From Agarivorans sp. TSD2052 (GTDB taxonomy: Bacteria; Pseudomonadota; Gammaproteobacteria; Enterobacterales; Celerinatantimonadaceae), in NCBI RefSeq assembly GCF_023238625.1, contig NZ_CP096670.1, positions 1,787,501-1,851,500 on the forward strand: a stretch of 64,000 nucleotides of DNA, in the 5' to 3' direction. Below, piece after piece: positions 18,084 through 27,855 of this stretch (position 1 is its first letter; each line of letters begins with the position of its first letter). The position numbers and the translations under genes were made by a program. Under the pieces are notes generated by a model. It ran no database searches and was not told the DNA's origin. It saw only the letters and a program-made list of their open reading frames with translations.

Positions 18084-20119
18084 TGAGTCGGTTTTTCTCC
18101 TTTAACACGATGAGCAAGAAACTATTGTTGATCCTAATGAGCATGTCGTTCTTTTCTACAGTGATGGTGGCTGGCGTGTTCAGTGCCTACGAAGTTGTCA
18201 GTGCTAAAGCAGACCAAACCACTAGTTTGCAAAGCAACGCCAAAATGTTATCACCCAACATCACTGCGGCTTTATTATTTGATGATCTAGATGCGATGAG
18301 AGAGCAGCTTCGTTCGCTATTGTTGCGAGAGGACGTGATTAAAGCTGATGTGGTTGATATTCAGAAAAATCTACTGGTAAGTGAAAGCCGCTTAGATCAG
18401 CCCACAGGGCTAAGCGAAATCGAAAATAATTTGATTAAGGTGTCTCATCTTTTGGTTTTAGATGGACAAATTTACGGTGAGTTACTGATCTGGGCTAACG
18501 ATAGCTATATAGATACCAGAGTTCGATTTTACAGCCAGTTTTTAGCCGTGTTGCTGGTGTTCACTTTTGGTCTCAGTTTATTTTTGTCTTTGTTTCTAAA
18601 GCGTGGTTTTTTAAGGCCATTATTGCACTTGGCTGATGTCGCCGAGCAAGTGAGTTCAAGCAGTGATTATAGCTTAAGAGCTCAGCAGTCGAGTGCTGAT
18701 GAAGTAGCCAACTTAACTAAATGCTTCAATGATATGCTCGAAAACATTGAACTGCGCGATCGAATGTTAGAGACCCAAGTAAAAGTGCGCACTCAGGAAC
18801 TAGAAAATGCTAACCATCAGTTATTGCAATATGCCTATAAAGATGGATTAACAGGCTTACCCAATCGTCATTATTTTTATGAAAAACTCCATAAGCTGAT
18901 TGTCGAAGACAGTAAGTTTGCACTGATATTCATTGATTTAGATGGCTTCAAGGAAATTAACGATACGCTGGGTCATGACTATGGAGATATTTTGCTCAAC
19001 CAAGCTGGTCAGCGGATCCTTCGCAGTGTAAGAGGGCGGGATACCGTTGCTCGGCTAGGTGGGGATGAATTTACCATTGTGATTGAAGGTGTGAGTGAGC
19101 AGCAACACGTTGCCAGTATTGCCGAGACAGTGTTAGCAGCTTTAGCTAAACGTTTTACCATAAAACAAGAAGCCGCCTATGTGACCGGTAGTATCGGCAT
19201 TACTTTATACCCTGGTGATGGTGAAACGGTTGAGTCACTGGTGAAACATGCTGATCAAGCGATGTATGTGTCTAAAGGGCGTGGTCGTAACTGTTATCAA
19301 TTTTTCTCTTCGGCGATGCAGGTAGAAGCCCAAGAAAAACGTAAATTGTTAGAAGAGCTTAGAATCGCCTTAAAAGAGCAGCAGTTTGAAATGTTCTACC
19401 AACCTATTGTAGAAACTGTGGCAGTTTTAAAAGATAGCAAAGTGAATAAGGCGGAGGCTTTACTGCGCTGGAACCATCCAGAGAAAGGGCTGATTGCCCC
19501 TGGTGAATTTATCCAAGTCGCTGAAGAAGCGGGGCTCATTAGGGAAATTAGTGATTGGGTGATGGATCAAGTGGTTGAGATGGTCGCCGGCTGGTATCAG
19601 CAAAATGGCCAAGCCATACAAGTCAGCGTGAATACGTCTCCCTCTCAGTTTAATGATGGGGCTGCTTGGATTGATGATTGGTTGCATACCATTATTCGCC
19701 AACAAATACCGGCACATAGCATTATGATCGAGATTACTGAAAACGTATTGATGGTTACTGAGGAGTCAATTAAACATCAGCTAAGCCGATTACATCAACA
19801 TGGAATTGATGTTGCAATTGACGATTTTGGTGTGGGTTACTCATCACTTGCGTATTTACAGCAGTTGGATATCGACTTACTTAAAATTGACCGCTCGTTT
19901 ATAGAACATTTAACGACTGATGAAGATAGTGCCGCCTTAGTTAAGGCGATTGTAACCATTGCCCACCATCTCAATATCAAAGTGGTCGCAGAAGGGGTAG
20001 AGACAGAGCAGCAATACCAGCGTGTTTTTGGTGTAGCTTGTGATTATGTGCAAGGCTATTTGTTTTCTAAGCCTATTCCAAAGCAGCTGTTCTATCAACG
20101 CTACTTACATCCTCATTAA
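18083..20119 (+). CDS. Membrane-bound GGDEF-EAL protein, YfiN-like sensor
   Basis: A 678-residue inner-membrane enzyme of c-di-GMP turnover. Order: TM1 (about residues 10-35), periplasmic sensor of about 115 residues like the CHASE8-type domain of YfiN, TM2 (about 148-172), HAMP, GGDEF (intact GGDEF at about 326-330) and EAL (EALLRW from about 458; DDFGVGYSSLAYL and KIDRSF also intact). Both catalytic motifs are complete, so it could make and degrade c-di-GMP, with YfiR probably controlling the balance. YfiN itself has only GGDEF; the EAL domain is the difference. The ATG at 18083 overlaps the YfiR stop (TGATG) after GGGAG. Its 3' end overlaps the convergent gene by 47 bp. Confidence 0.92.
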   Translation: MSRFFSFNTMSKKLLLILMSMSFFSTVMVAGVFSAYEVVSAKADQTTSLQSNAKMLSPNITAALLFDDLDAMREQLRSLLLREDVIKADVVDIQKNLLVSESRLDQPTGLSEIENNLIKVSHLLVLDGQIYGELLIWANDSYIDTRVRFYSQFLAVLLVFTFGLSLFLSLFLKRGFLRPLLHLADVAEQVSSSSDYSLRAQQSSADEVANLTKCFNDMLENIELRDRMLETQVKVRTQELENANHQLLQYAYKDGLTGLPNRHYFYEKLHKLIVEDSKFALIFIDLDGFKEINDTLGHDYGDILLNQAGQRILRSVRGRDTVARLGGDEFTIVIEGVSEQQHVASIAETVLAALAKRFTIKQEAAYVTGSIGITLYPGDGETVESLVKHADQAMYVSKGRGRNCYQFFSSAMQVEAQEKRKLLEELRIALKEQQFEMFYQPIVETVAVLKDSKVNKAEALLRWNHPEKGLIAPGEFIQVAEEAGLIREISDWVMDQVVEMVAGWYQQNGQAIQVSVNTSPSQFNDGAAWIDDWLHTIIRQQIPAHSIMIEITENVLMVTEESIKHQLSRLHQHGIDVAIDDFGVGYSSLAYLQQLDIDLLKIDRSFIEHLTTDEDSAALVKAIVTIAHHLNIKVVAEGVETEQQYQRVFGVACDYVQGYLFSKPIPKQLFYQRYLHPH

Positions 20120-22850
20120 TGTTTGCAGTGACTTGCCAACGTTGTAAAAATTCCTTGCTATCAAGTGGTTGGCCATATAAATAACCTTGGATTTTGTGGC
20201 AGTTGTTATCCTTTAAAAATTGGCTTTGCCAAGGCGTTTCAACCCCTTCAGCGATAACTTGTAAGTCGAGGCTACTGGCCATAGATATCACGGTTTTTGC
20301 CAAGGTTCGAGACCGAGCGCTATGCTCCATATCCTCAACAAAGCTTTTATCTATCTTGATGATATCGAAAGGGTAGCTACTCACGTAGCTGAGAGATGAA
20401 TAACCAGTACCAAAATCATCGAGATAAAAGCTAACGCCCAGCTGTTTCAGCCCATTCATTAGATTGAGTAACTCTTTTCGATTATCTAAAAATACACCTT
20501 CGGTGATTTCTAAGGCGATGCTATTCCCCGGCAGGTGGTGACGCTCCAGAGCGTTAGCAACGATATTAAAAATATCCGATGAAATAATTTGCGCCGGCGA
20601 AAGGTTGATAGACATTGTTAAGCTTGTTAAGCCTAAATTTTGCCATTCAGCCCTGATGCGTAAGGCTTCATTGAGCACCCAATTACCAATCTCATTAATT
20701 TTACCGGTTTGCTCTGCAATCGGGATAAATACCGCCGGTGAAATCTCTCCAAGCAAATGGCTATCCCACCTAATAAGCGCTTCTGCACCGCTTAACTCTC
20801 CGGTATCTGTTATTACAACAGGCTGAAACTGTAACGAAAACTCCTTGTTGTCGATGGCATGAGCCAAGGCAGTGGAGATGGCTAAATGTAGCGCATCGGT
20901 GATACGCATATCTTCAGAAAAACAGGCATAGCGACCGTGGCCAAGATGTTTAGCGTAATTTAGAGCGGTGTCTGCTGATTGTAATAGCTGAGCGCCATCG
21001 TTGCCGTCAAGGGGAGACAGTGCAATGCCGATGCTAGCACTTAAATGGAAAATATTATCTGCAATAGATAGAGGCTTAGACATGGCTTGCTGGAGCTGGC
21101 AGGCTATTTGTATCGCGCACTGCTGGTCTTTGATGGGGGCTATGATGGTGAATTCATCGCCACCAAATCTAAAGGCTAGGGCGTTCTCAGGAATGGTGTT
21201 TATCAGCAACTGAGAAACTTTTATCAAGGTTTGGTCACCAATAGCATGGCCAAGGTTGTCGTTCACAACCCTAAAAGCGTCAATATTTAAAAACAAGATG
21301 GCTAGCTTTTCACTCGCTGCATTTGCTTCAAATAGTTTTTCTCCCATGATGTTTTGAAAGTGATTCTTGTTAGCTAAACCGGTTAAAGAGTCAGTGATAA
21401 GTAATTCTGTTAAGGTATTCTCAGCTTCTTTTCTAGCGGATATGTCTCGAAGAATCGAAAGGATGGCAAGCTTATCCCCATATGGGACTAATTTAGCGCT
21501 GGTTTCTACCGGGATGACTTCACCTAATTTTGTTCGAATGCTCGTTTCAAACTTTAGACTACCGATATTCAACACGTTTTCTATATCTTGATTGACTTGA
21601 TCTAAACTGGAATGGCTGCGGATCATTGAGACATGCATACCCATTAACTCAGTTTTTGAATACCCTAGAAATTCACTAGCCAAATTATTAACCGAAATAT
21701 ATGTGCCAGTGTCGAGATCGGTGATCAGTAAAGGGTCGCCTGCATTATCGTAAATACTTTTGAATTTTACTTGCTGGCGTTGCAAACGCGCCATTAGATA
21801 GTAAACGCCGATAGCTACCCCAATGTAAAATAGACAGGTAGCGCTGGTAAATAGAATGAAACTTTGTTTTGTTTGCTCATAGGCGGCAAAGGCTTCTGCA
21901 TAATCCATTTCAGTCGCTAAACCAAATTGCAAGTCTGGGTCCCATAGCCACGCGCCAACAACTTTAATACCGCGATAATCTAGGTAGCCGTCGACATTAT
22001 AAGTCGTTTCTCCGCTTAGGGCACTGGTCGCCATGACGGTATAGCTAGGTAATTCACCATTTGATACAGCGGGAACCATCGCTCTAATGTTAAAAGCACT
22101 AGGGCTATTTTCTTTGAGCTGTTGCAGCTCACTCAATTGAGAGTTGAAACGGCTTTCGGTCAGTAAGTAACCGTGTTTGTTGATTAAGTAGGTTTCTCCA
22201 CTTTCACCCATTTGGCCACGGGAGAGTATATTCTGAACGTCTGCTTTAGGGTCTAAGCTAATCGCAAGAAGGGCGATGACTTGATGCTGCTGATTTCGAA
22301 TTAGTGCTGTAGAAAACATAGTGGGATAGTTTTCAACTAATACGCCGTTGTTGTCGACCAGTGCAACATCAGAGGGCTGGGGCGGGGTTAATTGAATTTG
22401 CCCACGCCAAGCTTTGTTTAGTATCTCCGGTTGGTGTGTGAGTAGGTTAGTGGTGCCAACGTTACTATCACGGCTTGAGGCGACGCTAATATTGCTTGGC
22501 GCGATAATGTAAAATCCACGTAGTCGATGGGCATGGAGTAGCGGGGTTAAATAGTTGCGAAGCTGTTGCTGAACAGCTGAGGCTAACAAGGCTTGACGAT
22601 TGCGTGGTTCAGCCAAAATGGCTTCGGTATAGGCGATAACTTTTGGATCTGTAACTATTGCATTCGCGTGGTGTACCGTTTCACGGCCCCACGTGATTAG
22701 ACCGTGATAGGCTGTGTCCCTAACCACTTGTAGCGATTGTGCAATATCGTTGGTAAGACTGGTTTTTATTATCGAAAATGTAAATATTGAGGCGGAAATA
22801 GTAAGCCCTAGTGCAACTAACACCACTAACACTATTTTACCTAGCTGCAT
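20073..22850 (-). CDS. dCache-PAS-GGDEF-EAL sensor protein
   Basis: A 925-residue membrane sensor. Order: TM1 (about residues 5-28), large periplasmic Cache-type domain (about 30-325, with GQMGESGETYLINKHGYLLTESRF), TM2 (about 330-350), PAS (about 365-475), GGDEF (intact, FRFGGDEF, first Gly about 563) and EAL (EALIRW from about 690; DDFGTGYSSLSY, KIDKSF). It is probably bifunctional or regulated by the PAS and Cache inputs. The start at 22850 has GGAGGAGAG at good spacing; an ATG at 22907 has none. It is convergent with, and overlaps the end of, the YfiR-linked GGDEF-EAL gene. Confidence 0.92.
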   Translation of the reverse strand: MQLGKIVLVVLVALGLTISASIFTFSIIKTSLTNDIAQSLQVVRDTAYHGLITWGRETVHHANAIVTDPKVIAYTEAILAEPRNRQALLASAVQQQLRNYLTPLLHAHRLRGFYIIAPSNISVASSRDSNVGTTNLLTHQPEILNKAWRGQIQLTPPQPSDVALVDNNGVLVENYPTMFSTALIRNQQHQVIALLAISLDPKADVQNILSRGQMGESGETYLINKHGYLLTESRFNSQLSELQQLKENSPSAFNIRAMVPAVSNGELPSYTVMATSALSGETTYNVDGYLDYRGIKVVGAWLWDPDLQFGLATEMDYAEAFAAYEQTKQSFILFTSATCLFYIGVAIGVYYLMARLQRQQVKFKSIYDNAGDPLLITDLDTGTYISVNNLASEFLGYSKTELMGMHVSMIRSHSSLDQVNQDIENVLNIGSLKFETSIRTKLGEVIPVETSAKLVPYGDKLAILSILRDISARKEAENTLTELLITDSLTGLANKNHFQNIMGEKLFEANAASEKLAILFLNIDAFRVVNDNLGHAIGDQTLIKVSQLLINTIPENALAFRFGGDEFTIIAPIKDQQCAIQIACQLQQAMSKPLSIADNIFHLSASIGIALSPLDGNDGAQLLQSADTALNYAKHLGHGRYACFSEDMRITDALHLAISTALAHAIDNKEFSLQFQPVVITDTGELSGAEALIRWDSHLLGEISPAVFIPIAEQTGKINEIGNWVLNEALRIRAEWQNLGLTSLTMSINLSPAQIISSDIFNIVANALERHHLPGNSIALEITEGVFLDNRKELLNLMNGLKQLGVSFYLDDFGTGYSSLSYVSSYPFDIIKIDKSFVEDMEHSARSRTLAKTVISMASSLDLQVIAEGVETPWQSQFLKDNNCHKIQGYLYGQPLDSKEFLQRWQVTANINEDVSSVDRTAALE

Positions 22851-23172
22851 GCTAACTCTCCTCCAATTACAACATTGGTATCGAATGCGTTTATTTGGTT
22901 CGGGCATTTACGCTAGTTTAGCTATTGAAGCCAGTCAGTGCTGGAGAGATAGAAGCATTTGCTAACGGCGCTATGCCAAGTAAATTGCCCTTCACTGTTA
23001 ATGATAGTGTAGTTTATAAAGAGTGTGAGGATTGTGTCGTGGTATTTTGACTCATATGGATCAACAAATGCCGTTACACTAGGTTATTGGCGAAACCGCA
23101 GCGGCACTGCTGGTAGCCCTCACAAGGTCATTGCGGGGCCAAACTTTATCATAAACGGCACTTGGGGGCTGA
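22851..23172. other. 322-bp gap between gsk and the sensor gene
   Basis: The gsk 3' end and the sensor gene's upstream region meet here, both on the minus strand. A plus-strand open frame from 23025 runs into the end of gsk but has no recognisable product. I see no clear terminator for gsk and no convincing promoter. Confidence 0.4.
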
Positions 23173-24474
23173 CTATCTCTCCCAGTATGCCTCTTCTAAA
23201 CTCTCTTCCCGCTCAGGCAGGCCGCGAGATAAACGTGGGCTGTGCTGAGCCAGAACTTCATAGCTTACGCGGTTTGCATATTTACATATTTGCGCAAAAG
23301 AGGAATAGCTTAAGGCTTCAAATTGGTGCTTACTAGATTGTTCTACATTACAGCGATGAAAGACATTAGCTGCCATATCATGCAGTAATGCTGAAAGTGC
23401 ACCATCACCCGCACCATTGGTATTGGTGATTTTTTCTGGTCCCCCCATAAACGGTGCTATATGAGAGTAAACCTTAATGGCTTGTTGGCAACTTTTTTTC
23501 AGCATGGGGCGAGAGAATTCGTATTGGTTGAATTCAGGAATAGCGCCTGGTAACAGGGTGTGACTAGTGCTTCGTTTGAATTCGTCTTCAGTATAACCAG
23601 CAGTAAATAAGCCTCTAGAACCGGCGGTACATAGTACCAAATCACACCACTCTAAGGCTGTCTCACAAGCTAATAATACGTCACTGTGGCCGGTTAGTGC
23701 TTCGGCTTCTTCTTCATTCATCGCCAATACCGTTACGTGCTCGGCGACAAACTGTTGCCACCATTTAGGGTCGTCTTCAATTAAGAAACGAGTTCCTAAG
23801 GTCAAAACAACCGGCACATTAGCCTGATGAGCATAGTCGATAGCCCGCATTGCAGCTTCTGTAATAGGATCGTTTCCTGCTCGCATTAAATAAGCGGTGA
23901 GTGCCAAAGCGGCGCCACTTTTGATCAGCGTTTCATCGATATAATCTGACGAAAGTTTATCCATATGACCTTTGGATATGGCAAAGGTCCGTTCGCCACA
24001 CTCGGTGATTAAGGTAAAGCAACGCCCAATCGGTCCATCTACCGACTGAAGGTGGTTTAAATCAACGCGTGATGAGGTATTACAGAGATAACGATAAGCA
24101 TAATCTCCTACGGTGATGTTTTGACTCATTACGCCAAACATCACTGAGCGTCCATCAGCGAGGGTAGAGTAGTTATGCAAAGTATTACCAATAGTACCGC
24201 CGGCAAACTCGGCACTAATAAGTTGGTTATCGTGTAGTTCTTGATAAAGGCACTGAGCAGCGGCATCATCAATCAGTAGAGAATTTCCTTTTACCAAGCT
24301 GTGGCGTTGAATAAATGCTTCATCAACATGCGCTTCTATATCCACTAACGTTTGGTCAATCCCAGTTATGTGAGTAAGCTTAGGTCGCAAAATCGGATTT
24401 AATTCGTTGGTGAGTGGATCGCGAGATTCAACCGGGAAATAGTGTTTTGACTTACGTTGGCCAGGAAATTTCAT
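23173..24474 (-). CDS. gsk: Inosine-guanosine kinase
   Basis: A 433-residue PfkB/ribokinase-family kinase that phosphorylates inosine and guanosine to IMP and GMP for purine salvage. Length matches E. coli Gsk (434). Visible are the opening MKFPGQRKSKHYFPV, the FAGGTIGNTLHNYSTLADGRS substrate region and the signature NTNGAGDGALSALLHD, whose GAGD holds the catalytic Asp and anion hole. The start ATG is at 24474. The upstream 276-bp gap holds no clear box; trmK lies beyond it on the same strand. Confidence 0.95.
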   Translation of the reverse strand: MKFPGQRKSKHYFPVESRDPLTNELNPILRPKLTHITGIDQTLVDIEAHVDEAFIQRHSLVKGNSLLIDDAAAQCLYQELHDNQLISAEFAGGTIGNTLHNYSTLADGRSVMFGVMSQNITVGDYAYRYLCNTSSRVDLNHLQSVDGPIGRCFTLITECGERTFAISKGHMDKLSSDYIDETLIKSGAALALTAYLMRAGNDPITEAAMRAIDYAHQANVPVVLTLGTRFLIEDDPKWWQQFVAEHVTVLAMNEEEAEALTGHSDVLLACETALEWCDLVLCTAGSRGLFTAGYTEDEFKRSTSHTLLPGAIPEFNQYEFSRPMLKKSCQQAIKVYSHIAPFMGGPEKITNTNGAGDGALSALLHDMAANVFHRCNVEQSSKHQFEALSYSSFAQICKYANRVSYEVLAQHSPRLSRGLPEREESLEEAYWER

Positions 24475-24750
24475 ACAAAGGTCGCTTGTTATATTAAGAC
24501 TTATTTAGCAGTGTAGTTGCCTCACTGCGCAAAGGCGGCGATTCTACCATAGCCAACGCAAAATGTTGCTTATTGTTTCCGCAATAGATTTAACCTCCAA
24601 CTTTCCACTAAATACCTATGAATTGCTCGTTGAGCTTAGCGTTTGTTGCTCGCGCTTTCCTTTTAGGCGCAATCGCCTTGTTTAATTTCAGCGTTTATCC
24701 GCAGTGGTGTTGCGTTGGATAAATAGCTTCACAATCAAGGGTAAAAAACG

Positions 24751-25407
24751 TTATCTAGTGAGTAGTGCTTGGTATGCAGCCAAGGCTGGGTGAGCCTGGT
24801 TCAGCTTAAGTTTTTGGTAGTGTTGTATTGTTTTCGCTAAATAGTCTTGATGGTCAAGCTCGTCTAATTGCCACATTTCTTGGCCTACTAAACTGATAGG
24901 CTTAGCTTGGCCTGTTGTGAGATGCAGCACTTCATAGTAGCGGCGGTTTTCGCAAATCAGCTGTTCGCTAATGAGATTGATATTGTGTTTTATCAGAAAC
25001 TGCCTCAGTTCAAATTGATGATGGACAGGGCAAAGGATTAACTCAAAATGTTGTTGGTTTTGACTTAATAAGGAGGCTAGCAGTTGAATACATAGCTCTC
25101 CGCCCACACCCGCAATAATAACCAGTTGTTTCCCCTTGTTACCGAGAATGAGCTCTGCCGTGTCTGCGCAATGTACTTGCCATTGGCTGATATCAGGATT
25201 GTGTTGAAACGGCAGGTATCGCTTAAGTTTTTTCTCTAAATCTTGAGTAATGTTAGGGACGCAATCAACAAAATGTACAGTGTCTGCTGCGCGGCGTTGA
25301 ACGAGCTGAGCGCCCAATAAGCCATGGTCACAACAACAGTCCCAGATATCAGCATAGGCATCAGAAATAAGCCTATCAATAGTGGTTAAACGTCGACCTA
25401 GCTTCAA
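24751..25407 (-). CDS. trmK: tRNA (adenine22-N1)-methyltransferase family
   Basis: About 218 residues, a SAM-dependent methyltransferase of the TrmK/YqfN family, which makes m1A22 in tRNA. The opening KLGRRLTTIDRLI and the SAM loop ADIWDCCCDHGLLG match the family, with IIAGVGGELCIQLL as the second motif. The TTG at 25407 has a strong GAGGGGG just upstream and gives the usual family N terminus; an ATG nine codons earlier (25434) has no ribosome-binding site but is possible. The triple cysteine beside the SAM loop is unusual. Confidence 0.8.
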   Translation of the reverse strand: MKLGRRLTTIDRLISDAYADIWDCCCDHGLLGAQLVQRRAADTVHFVDCVPNITQDLEKKLKRYLPFQHNPDISQWQVHCADTAELILGNKGKQLVIIAGVGGELCIQLLASLLSQNQQHFELILCPVHHQFELRQFLIKHNINLISEQLICENRRYYEVLHLTTGQAKPISLVGQEMWQLDELDHQDYLAKTIQHYQKLKLNQAHPALAAYQALLTR

Positions 25408-25722
25408 TGTAACCCCCTCATTAAAGTCATGCATAGTAGTTAATTTACACCTATTGGCAAGAAATTATGCCAGCAAATTTAGCGCTAAATAAAGTAATGC
25501 CGAGAATGTGCCCTAGCAAATCCTGTTATATGTGTTTTTTATGACAGTCTTGACCAAAGCGCCCGAGAAAAGCCGAAAACTGAGATTTTGTTCTGTTGGT
25601 GACCAATTTGTTCATTTATTAGTTTGTTACTACGCTGAACTTGGGCTGGATCAACTGTTAGCACTATTTTCCATCCTATTTATGAAGAGTTGATAACACA
25701 AAACTCAAACCAAGGAGTAAGC

Positions 25723-26772
25723 ATGAATAAGGTAATTGCAGGGGTCGTACTGAGTGCATTAGCTGGCAGTGTGTCAGCGGTAACCATTTATGAAAATGGT
25801 AAAACTAATGTAAGCATTGGCGGATATATAGGCGTAGAAGGCTTTTATCAAAGCGGCTACGGAGAGGGTGAAAATAAAGACGGGTCTTTTGAGATGCAAG
25901 ATAGAGCATCTAGGATCAGGTTTGCTTTTGAGCATGAAATGCTCCAAGACTGGATTGCAGGCGCCCAGTTAGAGTGGGGGTTTAACCCCGTAGAAAAAGC
26001 AGACCCATTATTTACTAATCGTCTCGGTAACATCTACTTTAGTAATGACCGCTTTGGCTCCATTCGAGTCGGTAAGCAATGGTCTGCATATTATGATATT
26101 GCCGTATGGACCGACCAATTTTGGAAGTTCGGTGGTGACGCATCCGGAACTTATGATGGCAGGAACGGTGGGGACGAATCAGGCATGGGCCGGGCTGACG
26201 ATGCGGTGACCTACCGTAATTCCTTTGGCGGTTTTAACCTCGCTGCCCAATACCAACTGGAAAATAAATCTACAGCGCGAGATTATGGCTATCAAATTAG
26301 CGGTACCTATGACTTCGACTTCGGTCTGTCATTGGGAGCGGCTTACGCGGCAAATGGTTACGACAGTGCTAAGACCGGTTATGTTGGTGCCGCTGATCAA
26401 GATAAGGCCACTTCGTGGCTAGCGGGTGTGGTTTATGAATCTGATATGTTCTACCTAGCAGGTACTTACGGTGAATATGAGAACCTGAGTAAAATGTTTA
26501 GCACCTTGGCTGATAAGGCTAATGGGCTTGAATTGATTGGTGTCTATAAGATCGACGGTGGCCTATACCATGTTTACGGTGGCTACAATGGTCTAGAAGA
26601 CAAAACCGACAATAGCCAAGGAGAGTTAAGTTACGCTTTGGCCGGTGTAGGTTGGAAGCCTGGTCAGGTACTGATTGCTTTAGAGTATAAATTTGGTTTA
26701 GAGAAAAAAGATGCTTTAGGTGTTGATAGCAAGCAAGACGAAATGTCCTTGCAAGCACGATACTTCTTTTAA
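25723..26772 (+). CDS. Gram-negative porin (OmpU/OmpC-like)
   Basis: A 349-residue outer-membrane porin. A signal peptide (MNKVIAGVVLSALAGSVSA) is followed by VTIYENGKTNVSIGGYIGVEG, the porin constriction-type region RFGSIRVGKQWSAYYD, and a barrel ending in LQARYFF with the C-terminal Phe. The family forms trimeric general diffusion channels; selectivity is not deducible. The start follows AAGGAG. In the 300-bp upstream region a 14-bp palindrome (ATTTAGCGCTAAAT at 25477-25490) is visible but far from the start. No terminator is evident before the next gene. Confidence 0.9.
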   Translation: MNKVIAGVVLSALAGSVSAVTIYENGKTNVSIGGYIGVEGFYQSGYGEGENKDGSFEMQDRASRIRFAFEHEMLQDWIAGAQLEWGFNPVEKADPLFTNRLGNIYFSNDRFGSIRVGKQWSAYYDIAVWTDQFWKFGGDASGTYDGRNGGDESGMGRADDAVTYRNSFGGFNLAAQYQLENKSTARDYGYQISGTYDFDFGLSLGAAYAANGYDSAKTGYVGAADQDKATSWLAGVVYESDMFYLAGTYGEYENLSKMFSTLADKANGLELIGVYKIDGGLYHVYGGYNGLEDKTDNSQGELSYALAGVGWKPGQVLIALEYKFGLEKKDALGVDSKQDEMSLQARYFF

Positions 26773-26883
26773 ATACGTTGATTGGGCGCTAGTTCTGTTC
26801 AGAGCTAGCGCTGCACTATTCCTTGTTGCGCTCTTCACTAGCAAACCTGTTACAATCCACTTTTTGTTGAAAATGAGATAACA

Positions 26884-27156
26884 ATGAAGTGGCTTACAGC
26901 ATCCTTTTTAGTGGTTATAGCCTTAGTTAATTTTGGCCCTAGGTTAAATGCTATATTTTTTTCCCAGCCTGATACAACGGTGCTATTTAACAGTGGATGT
27001 TTCTTACAGGGTGAATTAAGAATTGATCCGGTAAACCTCTCATATTTCATTGTGTTAAATAGCGGCGAAGAGCTGTCATTTGCCGATGATAGTTACGCCG
27101 AAATATCCACTGAAGAAAACACCATTGATACCACAGGGTTAGCGTCTTGCATTTAG
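26884..27156 (+). CDS. Hypothetical small exported or membrane-anchored protein
   Basis: No family recognised. A 90-residue product with an N-terminal hydrophobic segment (WLTASFLVVIALVNF, residues 3-17) followed by a polar, acidic domain containing two cysteines (GCFLQGEL and a C-terminal ASCI) that could form a disulfide in the periplasm. GAGAT lies before the ATG. Its own terminator, which overlaps the stop codon, supports a real gene. Confidence 0.6.
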   Translation: MKWLTASFLVVIALVNFGPRLNAIFFSQPDTTVLFNSGCFLQGELRIDPVNLSYFIVLNSGEELSFADDSYAEISTEENTIDTTGLASCI

Positions 27157-27181
27157 CCTGCTGCGAGCTAAATGCTTTTTT
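27149..27181 (+). terminator. Rho-independent terminator overlapping a stop codon
   Basis: A 9-bp stem GCATTTAGC/GCTAAATGC with a 9-nt loop and six T residues; the left arm contains the stop codon of the 26884 gene. Confidence 0.85.
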
Positions 27182-27603
27182 AGTTGCTTTAGGCTTACAA
27201 AACGCCGCGCACACTAGCCAGAATCAGTCAGTATGTAGGCTATGATGCATACCCATTACAAGCCTGAACACTCAGGCTTGTAAATTAGCCCCCCTCATTG
27301 AAGCGCATTTTCAATGCACAATATTAATCCAAGCACATTTCCTTGGTAAATTATCCTTTTTTTACTGCCTAGATCCCAATTTTTGGCCATATAACTTGGG
27401 CTTAGACTAAAGATTAATACCTGTTCTGTTAATCGTTTGTTAAGTTTTAATTCGATAAGCTTGAATTAGATTTATACCTGTATCTCTTTGTACAGAAGCA
27501 GGTAAAAAGCTAATGCTATGTTAGTCAATTAACAATTATGCAACATTTATTCAAACACCATACAATCAGCAAGGTCACTCACTGGCTTGCTCGGAGAAAT
27601 ATC
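27182..27603 (+). other. Upstream region of the symporter operon, with a strong hairpin
   Basis: A 12-bp perfect stem (TTACAAGCCTGA/TCAGGCTTGTAA at 27256-27283, loop ACAC) is the main structure; it has no T tail. Further on are A/T-rich stretches and a TACCTG/CAGGTA pair near 27475-27505. No promoter could be assigned with confidence. No gene is seen. Confidence 0.45.
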
Positions 27604-27855
27604 ATGGAAGAACAGACTACATATTGGCAAGAAAACTTGCGTCTAATATTTACCTGTCTCGTCATATGGTTCGTGGTTTCATTTGGTTTTGGCCTGTTAT
27701 TGGTAGAGCCATTGAATGAAATCCGTTTAGGTGGTTACAAATTAGGCTTTTGGTTCGCCCAGCAAGGCTCAATTTACACCTTTGTAGCTTTAATTTTTTG
27801 GTATACCGCCAAAATGAATAAGCTTGATAAAAAATACCATGTTGAGGAGTCTTAA
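27604..27855 (+). CDS. DUF4212 small subunit of sodium/solute symporter
   Basis: An 83-residue membrane protein with two predicted helices (about residues 13-35 and 52-72), starting MEEQTTYWQENLR and containing GGYKLGFWFAQQGSIYTFVALIFWY, typical of DUF4212 proteins. These are found directly upstream of VC_2705-type sodium/solute symporters and are thought to be a partner subunit. The ATG at 27604 has GGAGA upstream; an earlier ATG at 27538 has none. The stop codon directly abuts the symporter start at 27856. Confidence 0.88.
   Translation: MEEQTTYWQENLRLIFTCLVIWFVVSFGFGLLLVEPLNEIRLGGYKLGFWFAQQGSIYTFVALIFWYTAKMNKLDKKYHVEES

Noticed and set aside
23025-23336. Plus-strand open frame of about 100 codons overlapping the end of gsk
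   Set aside because: Half of it is antisense to gsk, it has no recognisable domain and no convincing ribosome-binding site; probably chance.
27256-27283. 12-bp hairpin considered as a terminator
   Set aside because: No T run on either side, and the preceding gene already has its own terminator at 27149-27181.
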